A DNA stretch of 64,000 nucleotides from Pectobacterium sp. A5351 (GTDB lineage: Bacteria > Pseudomonadota > Gammaproteobacteria > Enterobacterales > Enterobacteriaceae), in contig NZ_CP116477.1 in NCBI RefSeq assembly GCF_028335745.1, forward strand, positions 2,976,001 through 3,040,000, given 5' to 3'. The notes beneath the pieces were generated by a model, which made no database searches, was not told the origin of the DNA, and worked only from the letters and a program-made list of their open reading frames with translations. Position numbers and translations under genes: made by a program. Of this stretch, positions 19,715 through 27,712 are shown piece by piece (within the stretch, counting starts at the first letter, position 1; every line of letters begins with the position of its first letter).

Positions 19715-21200
19715 ACTTACTTTTCTCTTCTCGATCGTTATCCGCCATACCGATATTTTTTGCCGCTTCAAACGCCGCCAGCGTGTTCTGACGTGCGGTT
19801 TTGTGGTCGACGATGGGCAGCGGATAGTTCAGCTGATGATGATGTTTGTCAGCCCATCGATGGGGCTGATGAATATCTTTATCCGGCACGGCATCCAGTT
19901 CAGGCAGCCAGTGACGAATAAACCGACCTTCAGGGTCGAAGCGCTCGCCCTGTGTTGTCGGATTAAAAATGCGAAAATAAGGTGCCGCATCGGTGCCTGT
20001 CGAGGCTGCCCACTGCCAGCCGCCGTTATTCGCCGCCAGATCGCCATCCAGCAGTTGCGACATAAAGTAGCGTTCGCCTTCGCGCCAATCGATCAGCAAA
20101 TCTTTGACGAGAAAACTGGCGCAGATCATACGCAGGCGATTGTGCATCCACCCTGTTTCATTCAGTTGACGCATCGCCGCATCTACGATCGGGTAGCCGG
20201 TTTTACCCTGCTGCCAGGCGGCTAAATCCTCCGGTGCTTCTCGCCATTTCACCCACTGCGTCCACGCGGTAAACGGACGGTGTTTACACAACTGCGGCCA
20301 GAACACGATCAGATGACGGTAAAATTCGCGCCAGACCAGCTCGTTAAACCAGGTAAACGCTCCGCCTTCACGTCGTTCCAGCATATCCGGGCACTCGGCG
20401 CACAGACGATTAAAACATTGGCGCGGCGAGACTATCCCAAGAGCCAGATACGGAGAAAGTTTGCTGGTGCCGGGCAGCGCCGGGAAATCCCGCTGCTGGT
20501 CGTAATCCTGTACCTGTTCGCGGCAAAAACGGCGCAGTTGCTGCAACGCCGCACGTTCACCGCAGGGGAAATCGTCGCTATCCACGTCGCGCTGCGGATA
20601 GCTGAACGGTGCCAGTGCCGCCATGTTATTGAGCGGCTCACCGCGCACGTCCGGAGCCGGTACGCACGTCGTCTCCGCCTCCAACAGCCGTTTGATAAAG
20701 GCCTGACGAAATGGTGTAAATACTTTATACATCTCGCCGTTGCCCGTCAGCACGCTGCCCGGTGGCAGCAACAGGCTGTCATGATAGCCGTGACAAACCA
20801 CGCTATCTGCCAGCCGCTCCTTTACCTGCTTATCACGCAGCCGCTCGTTAATTTCATACTGATAATTGTAGAAAAGGTCGGTGGCCTGCTGCTGCGCACA
20901 AAATTGCACCAGCCAGTCAACCGATGCCGTAAAGTCGGCACATTCATGGTAATGCAGCGGGATTCCTTTCTCGGCCAGCGCATGCTGCACCGACGTCAGG
21001 TTTTCCAGCAGAAAAGCCGCCTGTCGCGGTGCCATACTGTGTTTTTCCCACTGTGCAGGCGTCGCGATAAAGACAGCCAGCACGGTAGCATTCGGATCCT
21101 GACAGGCCGCGTACAGCGCCAGGTTATCGGTAATGCGCAGGTCGTTGCGCAGCCAGACGACATGGGTAACGGCATGATGTGTAACGACATGCGTGGTCAT
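19707..21200 (-). CDS. phrB: Deoxyribodipyrimidine photolyase
   Basis: Light-driven repair of cyclobutane pyrimidine dimers using FAD and an antenna cofactor. It has 497 residues, somewhat longer than the 472 of E. coli. The N-terminal antenna domain starts VVWLRNDLRITDNLAL. The FAD domain shows the FTWFNELVWREFYRHL helix, TGYPIVDAAMRQLNETGWMHNR and DGDLAANNGGWQWAASTGTDAAPYFRIFNP. The first 16 residues contain a short triplicated THVV / THHAV / THVV motif not found in the E. coli protein. Confidence 0.96.
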   Translation of the reverse strand: MTTHVVTHHAVTHVVWLRNDLRITDNLALYAACQDPNATVLAVFIATPAQWEKHSMAPRQAAFLLENLTSVQHALAEKGIPLHYHECADFTASVDWLVQFCAQQQATDLFYNYQYEINERLRDKQVKERLADSVVCHGYHDSLLLPPGSVLTGNGEMYKVFTPFRQAFIKRLLEAETTCVPAPDVRGEPLNNMAALAPFSYPQRDVDSDDFPCGERAALQQLRRFCREQVQDYDQQRDFPALPGTSKLSPYLALGIVSPRQCFNRLCAECPDMLERREGGAFTWFNELVWREFYRHLIVFWPQLCKHRPFTAWTQWVKWREAPEDLAAWQQGKTGYPIVDAAMRQLNETGWMHNRLRMICASFLVKDLLIDWREGERYFMSQLLDGDLAANNGGWQWAASTGTDAAPYFRIFNPTTQGERFDPEGRFIRHWLPELDAVPDKDIHQPHRWADKHHHQLNYPLPIVDHKTARQNTLAAFEAAKNIGMADNDREEKSKYA

Positions 21201-21221
21201 GAAACTCCTCGGGCGGTCAAA

Positions 21222-22181
21222 CTAGTGTCCGTAACGCAGGCGCAATGCCTCTGGGTAGGGCTCAAAGTAACGCTGCTGAGCCAGATACGCATCAGGGTAT
21301 TCCGCCATGTAATGTTTCAACAGCGTGATAGGTGCCAATAGTGGCTGCAAACCTTGCCGATAGCGATCGATGAGCTGCGCCAGTTCCTGCCGTTGTTGAG
21401 AATTAAGCTGACGCCGGAAATAGCCCTGCACATGCATCAGCACATTGGTGTGATTGCGCCGCGTCGCGGGCGTCGACAACAGCTTCATGAGACGTTTCCG
21501 GTATTCAACAATGTAATCTTCCAACGATTCCCATTTATCGATTCCCGCAACAAATGGCCCCAGTTCGCGGTATTCCGGCTGGGAATGCGCCAGCAGCAGT
21601 AATTTATAGCGACTATGAAAGGCAATGAGCGCGCCACGGCTCAGCCCGTCTTGCCATAGCTGATTCAGTTCGTGTAACGCATAAACGCGCTCAATGAAAT
21701 TTTCCCGCAAGCTGGGATCCTGTAGGCGTCCGTCTTCTTCAACCGGTAGCCAGGGCATTTGCCGCATCAGCTCCTGCGTAAACAGGCCGATACCACTTTT
21801 ACGCGCATCATTTTGCGCTTCATTGTAAACCTTCACGCGTTCCATCCCGCAGCTTGGCGATTTGGCGCAGACGATATAACCGCATAAGTGCTGAAGCTGG
21901 CTGACTTTGTCAGCGGAAAACGCCGCTATTTGCTGAGTGACATCCAGCGGCGAACCATTGCTGGCACGCAGCGTGATATGGCTTTCCCCTTCTCTCACCA
22001 GCCTGAGCGCCGGACGCGGCACGGGTAAACCAATCGCCATTTCCGGGCAGACCGGTTCAAAGCGAAAATAAGGCACCAGTTGTTCAACAGCAAACGTCAG
22101 ACGCTTGTGCCCGCCATCAAACCGCACGGGATTACCGAGCAGACAGGCGCTGATACCAACAGGGATGAGTTCGAGCGTCAT
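21222..22181 (-). CDS. ybgA: YbgA-like protein (DUF523 plus DUF1722)
   Basis: 319-residue two-domain protein. The N-terminal DUF523 part (MTLELIPVGISACLLGNPVRFDGGHKR, then CAKSPSCGMERVKVY with conserved Cys) covers roughly residues 1-150. The C-terminal DUF1722 part has FHSRYKLLLLAHSQPEY and the VLMHVQGYFRRQL motif. Function is unknown; it is regularly found next to phrB, as here, where phrB starts 21 nt downstream, suggesting an operon and a possible link to DNA repair or photoprotection (inference). Confidence 0.9.
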   Translation of the reverse strand: MTLELIPVGISACLLGNPVRFDGGHKRLTFAVEQLVPYFRFEPVCPEMAIGLPVPRPALRLVREGESHITLRASNGSPLDVTQQIAAFSADKVSQLQHLCGYIVCAKSPSCGMERVKVYNEAQNDARKSGIGLFTQELMRQMPWLPVEEDGRLQDPSLRENFIERVYALHELNQLWQDGLSRGALIAFHSRYKLLLLAHSQPEYRELGPFVAGIDKWESLEDYIVEYRKRLMKLLSTPATRRNHTNVLMHVQGYFRRQLNSQQRQELAQLIDRYRQGLQPLLAPITLLKHYMAEYPDAYLAQQRYFEPYPEALRLRYGH

Positions 22182-22393
22182 GATTTATCCTTATACCCAT
22201 CATATGTGGTTTGCCGTGATGGCATTCAGCAAACCCTCTGACCAGCATAGCGGATTTCACCACGATTCTGTGCAGTCGCAGCGAAGAATAAAGTAATAAA
22301 TCATGAGATTGGGGAGAGATAATGGGGGGCAGGCAGGAAAAAATGAAACAGCGTCAAAATAGACTGAAGCCGATACTTCACCGGTTCATTTTT

Positions 22394-22427
22394 CGTGTTT
22401 ATCTACCGGAGATGGCAGATAAACACG
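22394..22427. repeat. Inverted repeat downstream of ybfA
   Basis: CGTGTTTATCT (22394-22404) pairs perfectly over 11 bp with AGATAAACACG (22417-22427), loop 12 nt. It lies just beyond the ybfA stop. Neither strand has a T-run after it, so it is not a standard terminator. Confidence 0.65.
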
Positions 22428-22447
22428 GGAGATCTTCGACGCTGGAC

Positions 22448-22654
22448 TTAATAGAAATCGCAGGCGGCCGCTTCGGACTGCGCCATCCATACTGGTTTAT
22501 CGCTGGTTTTCAGCCAGACGCGGTGTAAATAGCTGTAAAAACGCGCCCGGTCGCGGCGGAACAGCATCACCGGTAACGCCAGCACGCCGATGGCAACCAC
22601 GGCAGCGCGACGCAGGAGAATACGGTGCAAGGGATAAGTAGTATAAAGCGACAT
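22448..22654 (-). CDS. ybfA: Small membrane protein YbfA
   Basis: 68-residue protein (start ATG at 22654, [16 protein letters not shown]) with one central hydrophobic segment ([16 protein letters not shown]). Its C-terminal half [13 protein letters not shown]...TSDKPVWM is almost identical to recalled E. coli YbfA, also 68 residues and also next to kdpF. An in-frame ATG at 22702 would add 16 residues but lacks support by length. Function is unknown. The minus-strand GGATCG-type ribosome site GAGGATCG precedes the chosen start. Confidence 0.92.
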   Translation of the reverse strand: MSLYTTYPLHRILLRRAAVVAIGVLALPVMLFRRDRARFYSYLHRVWLKTSDKPVWMAQSEAAACDFY

Positions 22655-23077
22655 AACGATCCTCCTCTGGGATAAGCGCCCTTGTTCAGTGGCGCTTTTC
22701 ATAACGATAAAATAAGAACTGTGACATTGGTTAAAATTTTACCGCCTTTTCTGAAAGTTTACTACTCATCTGACCAGTAAAAGATGAAATAATCGCCAGT
22801 TTTTTTCGTCATCGCGTCATTAAGTTACAACAACGTTAAAAATAAACTTACCATTAGTTAATTTATGGTTTTTAGATTGGATCAATTTATCCCCTCCTCT
22901 TAATACCACCAGTTCACCGCAGACGATGCTGTTGGCACCGCAGCGCCATTACCACTTCCACCGTCTACGTTTCAGCCCATTTTTATACTTTTTTTACGCC
23001 CGCAGACGGGAAATTTGCACCTTCTTTTCCTGCGTTTTCCTACTCTGACGCTGTCTATTTTGTTCTGGAGGTGTGTT
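22655..23077. other. Divergent control region between ybfA and kdpF
   Basis: A 423-bp AT-rich gap without a supported gene. It holds the T-rich KdpE-type box at 22978-23002 about 80 bp before kdpF, and presumably the ybfA promoter on the other side. A clear -10/-35 pair for kdp could not be picked with confidence. Confidence 0.6.
22978..23002 (+). promoter_or_regulatory. KdpE-type response regulator box
   Basis: The core TTTATACTTTTTTTAC followed by GCCCG is nearly identical to the T-rich KdpE operator I recall upstream of E. coli kdpFABC. It lies 76-100 bp ahead of the kdpF start, the right place for activation by phosphorylated KdpE. Confidence 0.8.
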
Positions 23078-23167
23078 GTGACGCTTAGCATCGTCTTAGG
23101 CGGCCTACTCGTGCTGCTGTTACTGGCCTATCTGGTTTATGCCTTGTTGAAGGCGGAGGAATTCTGA
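23078..23167 (+). CDS. kdpF: K+-transporting ATPase subunit F
   Basis: 29-residue single-helix subunit that stabilises the KdpABC complex in the membrane. It starts at GTG 23078, 7 nt after a GGAG ribosome site, and reads [28 protein letters not shown], with the same length and closing pattern (YLVYAL..AE.F) as E. coli KdpF. The stop overlaps the kdpA ATG (TGATG). Confidence 0.92.
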   Translation: MTLSIVLGGLLVLLLLAYLVYALLKAEEF

Positions 23168-24855
23168 TGGCCGCTGACGCTTTTCTACTGATCTTTGGCC
23201 TGCTGCTTACTGTGCTGATCGTCGCTCAGCCGCTGGGCAGCGGACTGGCCCGTCTGATTGAGGGCGAAACGGGTACGCTTCTGCAAAAGTTTGAAGCGGG
23301 AACGGCGCGCCTTTTCGCTTTAGATACGACGGAGATGCGCTGGCAGCAGTATGCGGCGGCTATTCTGACGCTTAACCTGATCGGTATTGTCGTCTTGTTT
23401 ATCCTGTTAATGGCGCAGGGGGCGCTACCGCTTAACCCAGAAAATATGCCAAGGCTATCGTGGCATTTGGCGTTAAACACGGCAATCAGTTTTGTCACCA
23501 ACACCAACTGGCAGGCTTACAGCGGTGAAAACACGCTGAGCTACCTGAGCCAGATGATCGGGCTAACGGTACAAAACTTCTTGTCCGCCGCCAGCGGCAT
23601 CGCCGTCGCTTTCGCGTTAATCCGCGCATTTTCCCGTCGCTGCGTCGACACGCTGGGCAACGCGTGGCTCGATCTGTTTCGTATCACGCTGTATGTGTTG
23701 CTGCCGCTATCTCTGCTGCTGGCGCTGTTTTTTGTCAGTCAGGGCATGCTACAGAACCTGCTGCCTTATCAGCATTTGACCACGCTGGACGGCGCAGCCC
23801 AAACGCTGCCGATGGGGCCGGTTGCCTCACAGGAAGCGATTAAACTGTTGGGCACCAACGGCGGCGGTTTCTTTGGTGCCAACTCGGCGCACCCGTTTGA
23901 AAACCCGACCGCGCTGAGCAACATCGTGCAAATGCTGGCGATCCTGTTGATTCCTACTGCACTGTGCTTCGCCTTTGGTAAAGCCGTCAGTGACAACCGT
24001 CAAGGCCATGCACTGCTGTGGGCCATGGCGCTGATCTTTATCGTCGCCGCTGCCGTGGTGATGAAAATGGAGGTCATCGGTAACCCCCATCTGCTGGCCT
24101 TAGGCGCGGACAGCGCCACGAATCTGGAAGGTAAAGAGACACGTTTTGGCGTGCTGACGTCTAGCCTGTATGCCGTTGTCACCACCGCCACCTCGACAGG
24201 CGCGGTGAATGCAATGCATGACTCCTTCACGGCTCTCGGCGGCATGGTTCCCATGTGGTTGATGCAGATTGGTGAAGTGGTGTTCGGCGGCGTCGGTTCT
24301 GGCCTGTATGGCATGCTGCTGTTCGTGCTTCTGACCGTCTTTATTGCCGGCCTGATGATTGGCCGCTCGCCGGAATATCTGGGCAAAAAGATCGAAGTCT
24401 ATGAGATGAAGATGACAGCACTGGCGATTCTGATTCCGCCCGCACTGGTGCTGCTCGGCACCGCGCTGGCGCTGAGTACGGAAGCGGGACGCAGCGGCAT
24501 TCTGAACCCCGGCGCACACGGCTTTAGCGAAGTGCTCTATGCAGTGTCTTCCGCCGCAAACAACAACGGCAGTGCGTTTGCTGGCCTGAGCGTCAACACG
24601 CCGTTCTATAACGTTCTGCTCGCTGTCGCGATGCTGCTGGGCCGCTTTGCCGTCATGGTGCCCGTGCTGGCTATCGCAGGTTCGTTGGTCGTGAAAAAGC
24701 GCCAGCCGGAAAGCAAAGGCTCATTGTCCACTCGCAGTCCGCTGTTTATCGGCATGCTCATCGCCATCGTTCTGCTGATTGGCGCACTGACGTTTATCCC
24801 TGCACTGGCGTTAGGGCCAGTCGCTGAACATTTACAGTTCGGCCTGACTCACTAA
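23167..24855 (+). CDS. kdpA: K+-transporting ATPase subunit A
   Basis: Channel-like subunit of the high-affinity KdpFABC potassium pump, related to KtrB/TrkH transporters. It has 562 residues and about ten membrane helices. Four pore-loop selectivity-filter regions are present, including [54 protein letters not shown] and [14 protein letters not shown]. It is expected to be made only when K+ is scarce, through KdpDE. Confidence 0.98.
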   Translation: MAADAFLLIFGLLLTVLIVAQPLGSGLARLIEGETGTLLQKFEAGTARLFALDTTEMRWQQYAAAILTLNLIGIVVLFILLMAQGALPLNPENMPRLSWHLALNTAISFVTNTNWQAYSGENTLSYLSQMIGLTVQNFLSAASGIAVAFALIRAFSRRCVDTLGNAWLDLFRITLYVLLPLSLLLALFFVSQGMLQNLLPYQHLTTLDGAAQTLPMGPVASQEAIKLLGTNGGGFFGANSAHPFENPTALSNIVQMLAILLIPTALCFAFGKAVSDNRQGHALLWAMALIFIVAAAVVMKMEVIGNPHLLALGADSATNLEGKETRFGVLTSSLYAVVTTATSTGAVNAMHDSFTALGGMVPMWLMQIGEVVFGGVGSGLYGMLLFVLLTVFIAGLMIGRSPEYLGKKIEVYEMKMTALAILIPPALVLLGTALALSTEAGRSGILNPGAHGFSEVLYAVSSAANNNGSAFAGLSVNTPFYNVLLAVAMLLGRFAVMVPVLAIAGSLVVKKRQPESKGSLSTRSPLFIGMLIAIVLLIGALTFIPALALGPVAEHLQFGLTH

Positions 24856-24870
24856 GGCTGGAGACTTTTT

Positions 24871-27015
24871 ATGACTCGTCACACGATGAATCATCAGGCA
24901 ACACAGGAACCGGCCTCTGCCCAGCAGGGCGAGGCATCCCGCCACATTGGCAAACGTAAACCGCAAACGCTGTTTGACAGAGCGTTAATCCGCTCGGCGC
25001 TGAAAGATGCGTTGAAGAAACTCGATCCGCGCGTGCAGTGGCGCAATCCGGTCATGTTTGTGGTGTATCTCGGCAGTATGCTGACCACCCTCGTCTGGCT
25101 GGCTATTCTGGCCGGTAAAACGGAAGGGAACGCCATGTTTACCGGGCTGGTATCACTCTGGCTGTGGTTTACCGTTTTGTTCGCCAATATGGCCGAAGCG
25201 CTGGCGGAAGGTCGCAGCAAAGCGCAGGCAAACGCGCTGAAAGGCGTCAAGAAAACCAGTTGGGCTAACAAGCTCTCCGCACCGCATCACGATGCCAGTT
25301 CGGAATCGGTGTCGGCCGATAGCCTGCGTAAAGGCGATATCGTGCTGGTGAGCGCGGGCGAGACCATTCCGTGCGACGGCGAGGTGCTGGAAGGCGGCGC
25401 GTCCGTCGATGAAAGTGCCATCACCGGGGAATCCGCACCGGTAATCCGCGAGTCCGGTGGTGATTTCGCCTCCGTCACCGGCGGCACGCGCGTGCTGTCC
25501 GACTGGCTGGTGATTCAGTGCAGCGTCAATCCCGGCGAAACCTTCCTCGACCGGATGATTGCCATGGTTGAAGGGGCGCAGCGCCGGAAAACCCCGAACG
25601 AAATTGCACTCACCATTCTGCTTATCGAGCTTACACTCATCTTCCTGCTGGTGACCGCCACGCTCTATCCATTTTCCTGGTTCGGCGTACAGGCGAATAA
25701 CAGCGGTGATGTCGTCGGTGTGACCGTGCTTGTCGCCCTGCTGGTCTGCCTGATCCCGACCACCATCGGCGGCCTGCTGTCAGCGATCGGCGTAGCGGGG
25801 ATGAGCCGGATGTTGGGAGCTAACGTGATCGCTACCAGCGGGCGTGCCGTCGAAGCAGCGGGCGATATTGACGTTCTGCTGCTGGATAAAACGGGCACCA
25901 TTACGCTAGGCAACCGTCAGGCATCCGCTTTCCTGCCCGCGCCGGGCGTGACCGAACAGGCGCTGGCTAACGCCGCGCGTCTCGCCTCTTTAGCCGATGA
26001 AACGCCAGAAGGCCGCAGCATCGTGGTGCTGGCAAAGCAACGTTTTAACCTGCATGAGCAGGACTTAACGTCGCTGGACGCCACCTTTGTTCCCTTTACC
26101 GCTCAGACGCGCATGAGTGGCGTCAATTTTGGGCAGAGCACCATCCGTAAAGGTGCCGTCGATGCCCTGCGTCGCTACATTGAAGCAAACAATGGCGATT
26201 TCCCACATCAGGTCGAAGAAGCGGTGTCCAACGTTGCACGCAGCGGGGGCACACCGCTGGTGGTTGCAGAAGGTAAACGCGTTCTTGGCGTGGTGGAGCT
26301 GAAAGATATCGTGAAAAGCGGCATCAAGGCGCGCTTTGCCGAACTGCGCAGTATGGGGATCAAAACCGTGATGATTACCGGCGACAACCCGCTCACCGCC
26401 GCAGCAATTGCCGCAGAAGCCGGCGTCGATGATTTTCTGGCAGAAGCGACACCGGAAACCAAGCTGGCGCTGATTCGCCAGTATCAGGCCGAAGGGCGAT
26501 TGGTGGCGATGACCGGTGACGGCACGAACGATGCTCCCGCGCTGGCGCAGGCCGATGTCGCGGTGGCGATGAACTCCGGCACGCAGGCAGCAAAAGAAGC
26601 AGGCAACATGGTCGATCTGGATTCCAACCCGACCAAGCTGATCGAAGTGGTGCATATCGGCAAACAGATGCTGATGACGCGCGGCTCGCTGACCACGTTC
26701 AGTATCGCCAACGACGTGGCGAAATATTTCGCCATTATCCCGGCTGCCTTTGCTGCCACCTATCCGCAGCTCAATGCGCTAAACGTGATGCAACTGCATT
26801 CTCCCACGTCAGCCATGTTGTCAGCGGTGATCTTCAATGCGCTGATTATCGTGTTTCTGATCCCGCTGGCGCTCAAAGGGATTAGCTATCGACCCATGAG
26901 TGCAGCGGCACAGTTAAGTCGCAATTTGTGGATTTATGGTCTTGGCGGGCTGCTGGTACCGTTCCTCGGTATCAAGCTGATTGATATGTTGCTGACCGGG
27001 CTGAATCTGGCTTAG
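24871..27015 (+). CDS. kdpB: K+-transporting ATPase ATP-binding subunit B
   Basis: P-type ATPase subunit that drives K+ uptake through KdpA. The phosphorylated Asp is residue 339 in [12 protein letters not shown]; the TGES motif of the actuator domain, the KGAVDALRR nucleotide region and [13 protein letters not shown] are intact. At 714 residues it is about 32 longer than E. coli KdpB, with a polar N-terminal stretch ([14 protein letters not shown] to GKRKPQ) before the shared [18 protein letters not shown]. No closer in-frame ATG exists, so the extension appears real. It starts 15 nt after kdpA. Confidence 0.97.
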   Translation: MTRHTMNHQATQEPASAQQGEASRHIGKRKPQTLFDRALIRSALKDALKKLDPRVQWRNPVMFVVYLGSMLTTLVWLAILAGKTEGNAMFTGLVSLWLWFTVLFANMAEALAEGRSKAQANALKGVKKTSWANKLSAPHHDASSESVSADSLRKGDIVLVSAGETIPCDGEVLEGGASVDESAITGESAPVIRESGGDFASVTGGTRVLSDWLVIQCSVNPGETFLDRMIAMVEGAQRRKTPNEIALTILLIELTLIFLLVTATLYPFSWFGVQANNSGDVVGVTVLVALLVCLIPTTIGGLLSAIGVAGMSRMLGANVIATSGRAVEAAGDIDVLLLDKTGTITLGNRQASAFLPAPGVTEQALANAARLASLADETPEGRSIVVLAKQRFNLHEQDLTSLDATFVPFTAQTRMSGVNFGQSTIRKGAVDALRRYIEANNGDFPHQVEEAVSNVARSGGTPLVVAEGKRVLGVVELKDIVKSGIKARFAELRSMGIKTVMITGDNPLTAAAIAAEAGVDDFLAEATPETKLALIRQYQAEGRLVAMTGDGTNDAPALAQADVAVAMNSGTQAAKEAGNMVDLDSNPTKLIEVVHIGKQMLMTRGSLTTFSIANDVAKYFAIIPAAFAATYPQLNALNVMQLHSPTSAMLSAVIFNALIIVFLIPLALKGISYRPMSAAAQLSRNLWIYGLGGLLVPFLGIKLIDMLLTGLNLA

Positions 27016-27034
27016 GGACTGACGGGTATACGCT

Positions 27035-27610
27035 ATGCGCTATTTACGTTCCTCTTTGTTTTTATTCTTATTATTGCTGCTGTTTACCGGTCTGGCCTAC
27101 CCGCTGCTGACAACGGTGTTGGCACAGTGGTTGTTCCCGACACAGGCAAACGGATCGCTGATTTATCGTGAGAATGCCGTCGTCGGTTCATCCCTGATCG
27201 GGCAGTCATTCAGTCGTGCTGGCTATTTTCAGGGGCGTCCTTCCGCCACATCAGATACGCCGTATAACGCGCTTGCGTCCGGCGGCAGCAATCTGGCCGC
27301 CAGCAATCCCGCGCTGGATAAATTGATCGGTGAACGTGCCGCTTATTGGCATCAGTTGGTTGGCAATCAGCAATCGGTGCCTGCTGAACTGTTGACGGCC
27401 TCCGGCAGCGGGCTGGATCCGCAAATATCCCCTGAAGCCGCACGCTATCAGGCGCTGTACATCGCGCAAGCCAGAGGACTGTCGCTCCAGCAGGTACAGC
27501 AGTTGATCGATCGCTTTACCGAAACCAGTAAGCCCGCTTTCATTGGGCAGCCAACAGTCAATGTCCTGCTGTTGAACCTGGCGCTGGATAAGGAAAAAGC
27601 CCTGCCTTAA
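27035..27610 (+). CDS. kdpC: K+-transporting ATPase subunit C
   Basis: 191-residue accessory subunit with one N-terminal transmembrane helix (SLFLFLLLLLFTGLAYPLLTTVLAQWLF) and a periplasmic domain carrying GSSLIGQSF, YFQGRPSAT, SGSGLDPQISPEAARYQ and VNVLLLNLAL, all typical of KdpC. It helps assemble the pump and contributes to ATP affinity. It follows kdpB by 19 nt; a 102-nt gap then separates it from kdpD. Confidence 0.97.
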   Translation: MRYLRSSLFLFLLLLLFTGLAYPLLTTVLAQWLFPTQANGSLIYRENAVVGSSLIGQSFSRAGYFQGRPSATSDTPYNALASGGSNLAASNPALDKLIGERAAYWHQLVGNQQSVPAELLTASGSGLDPQISPEAARYQALYIAQARGLSLQQVQQLIDRFTETSKPAFIGQPTVNVLLLNLALDKEKALP

Positions 27611-27712
27611 TCGACAGTGCGTTACTATTAATTATCATACGGGGAGCCAGACTCCCCGCCATCTTTGCTGCGGCCTGAGGTAGGTTCAGACCGCTCCAAT
27701 AAGGGATAGAAC

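Noticed and set aside
20280..21341. Open frame antisense to phrB and ybgA (353 codons)
   Set aside because: It crosses two real genes on the other strand and has no recognisable domain.
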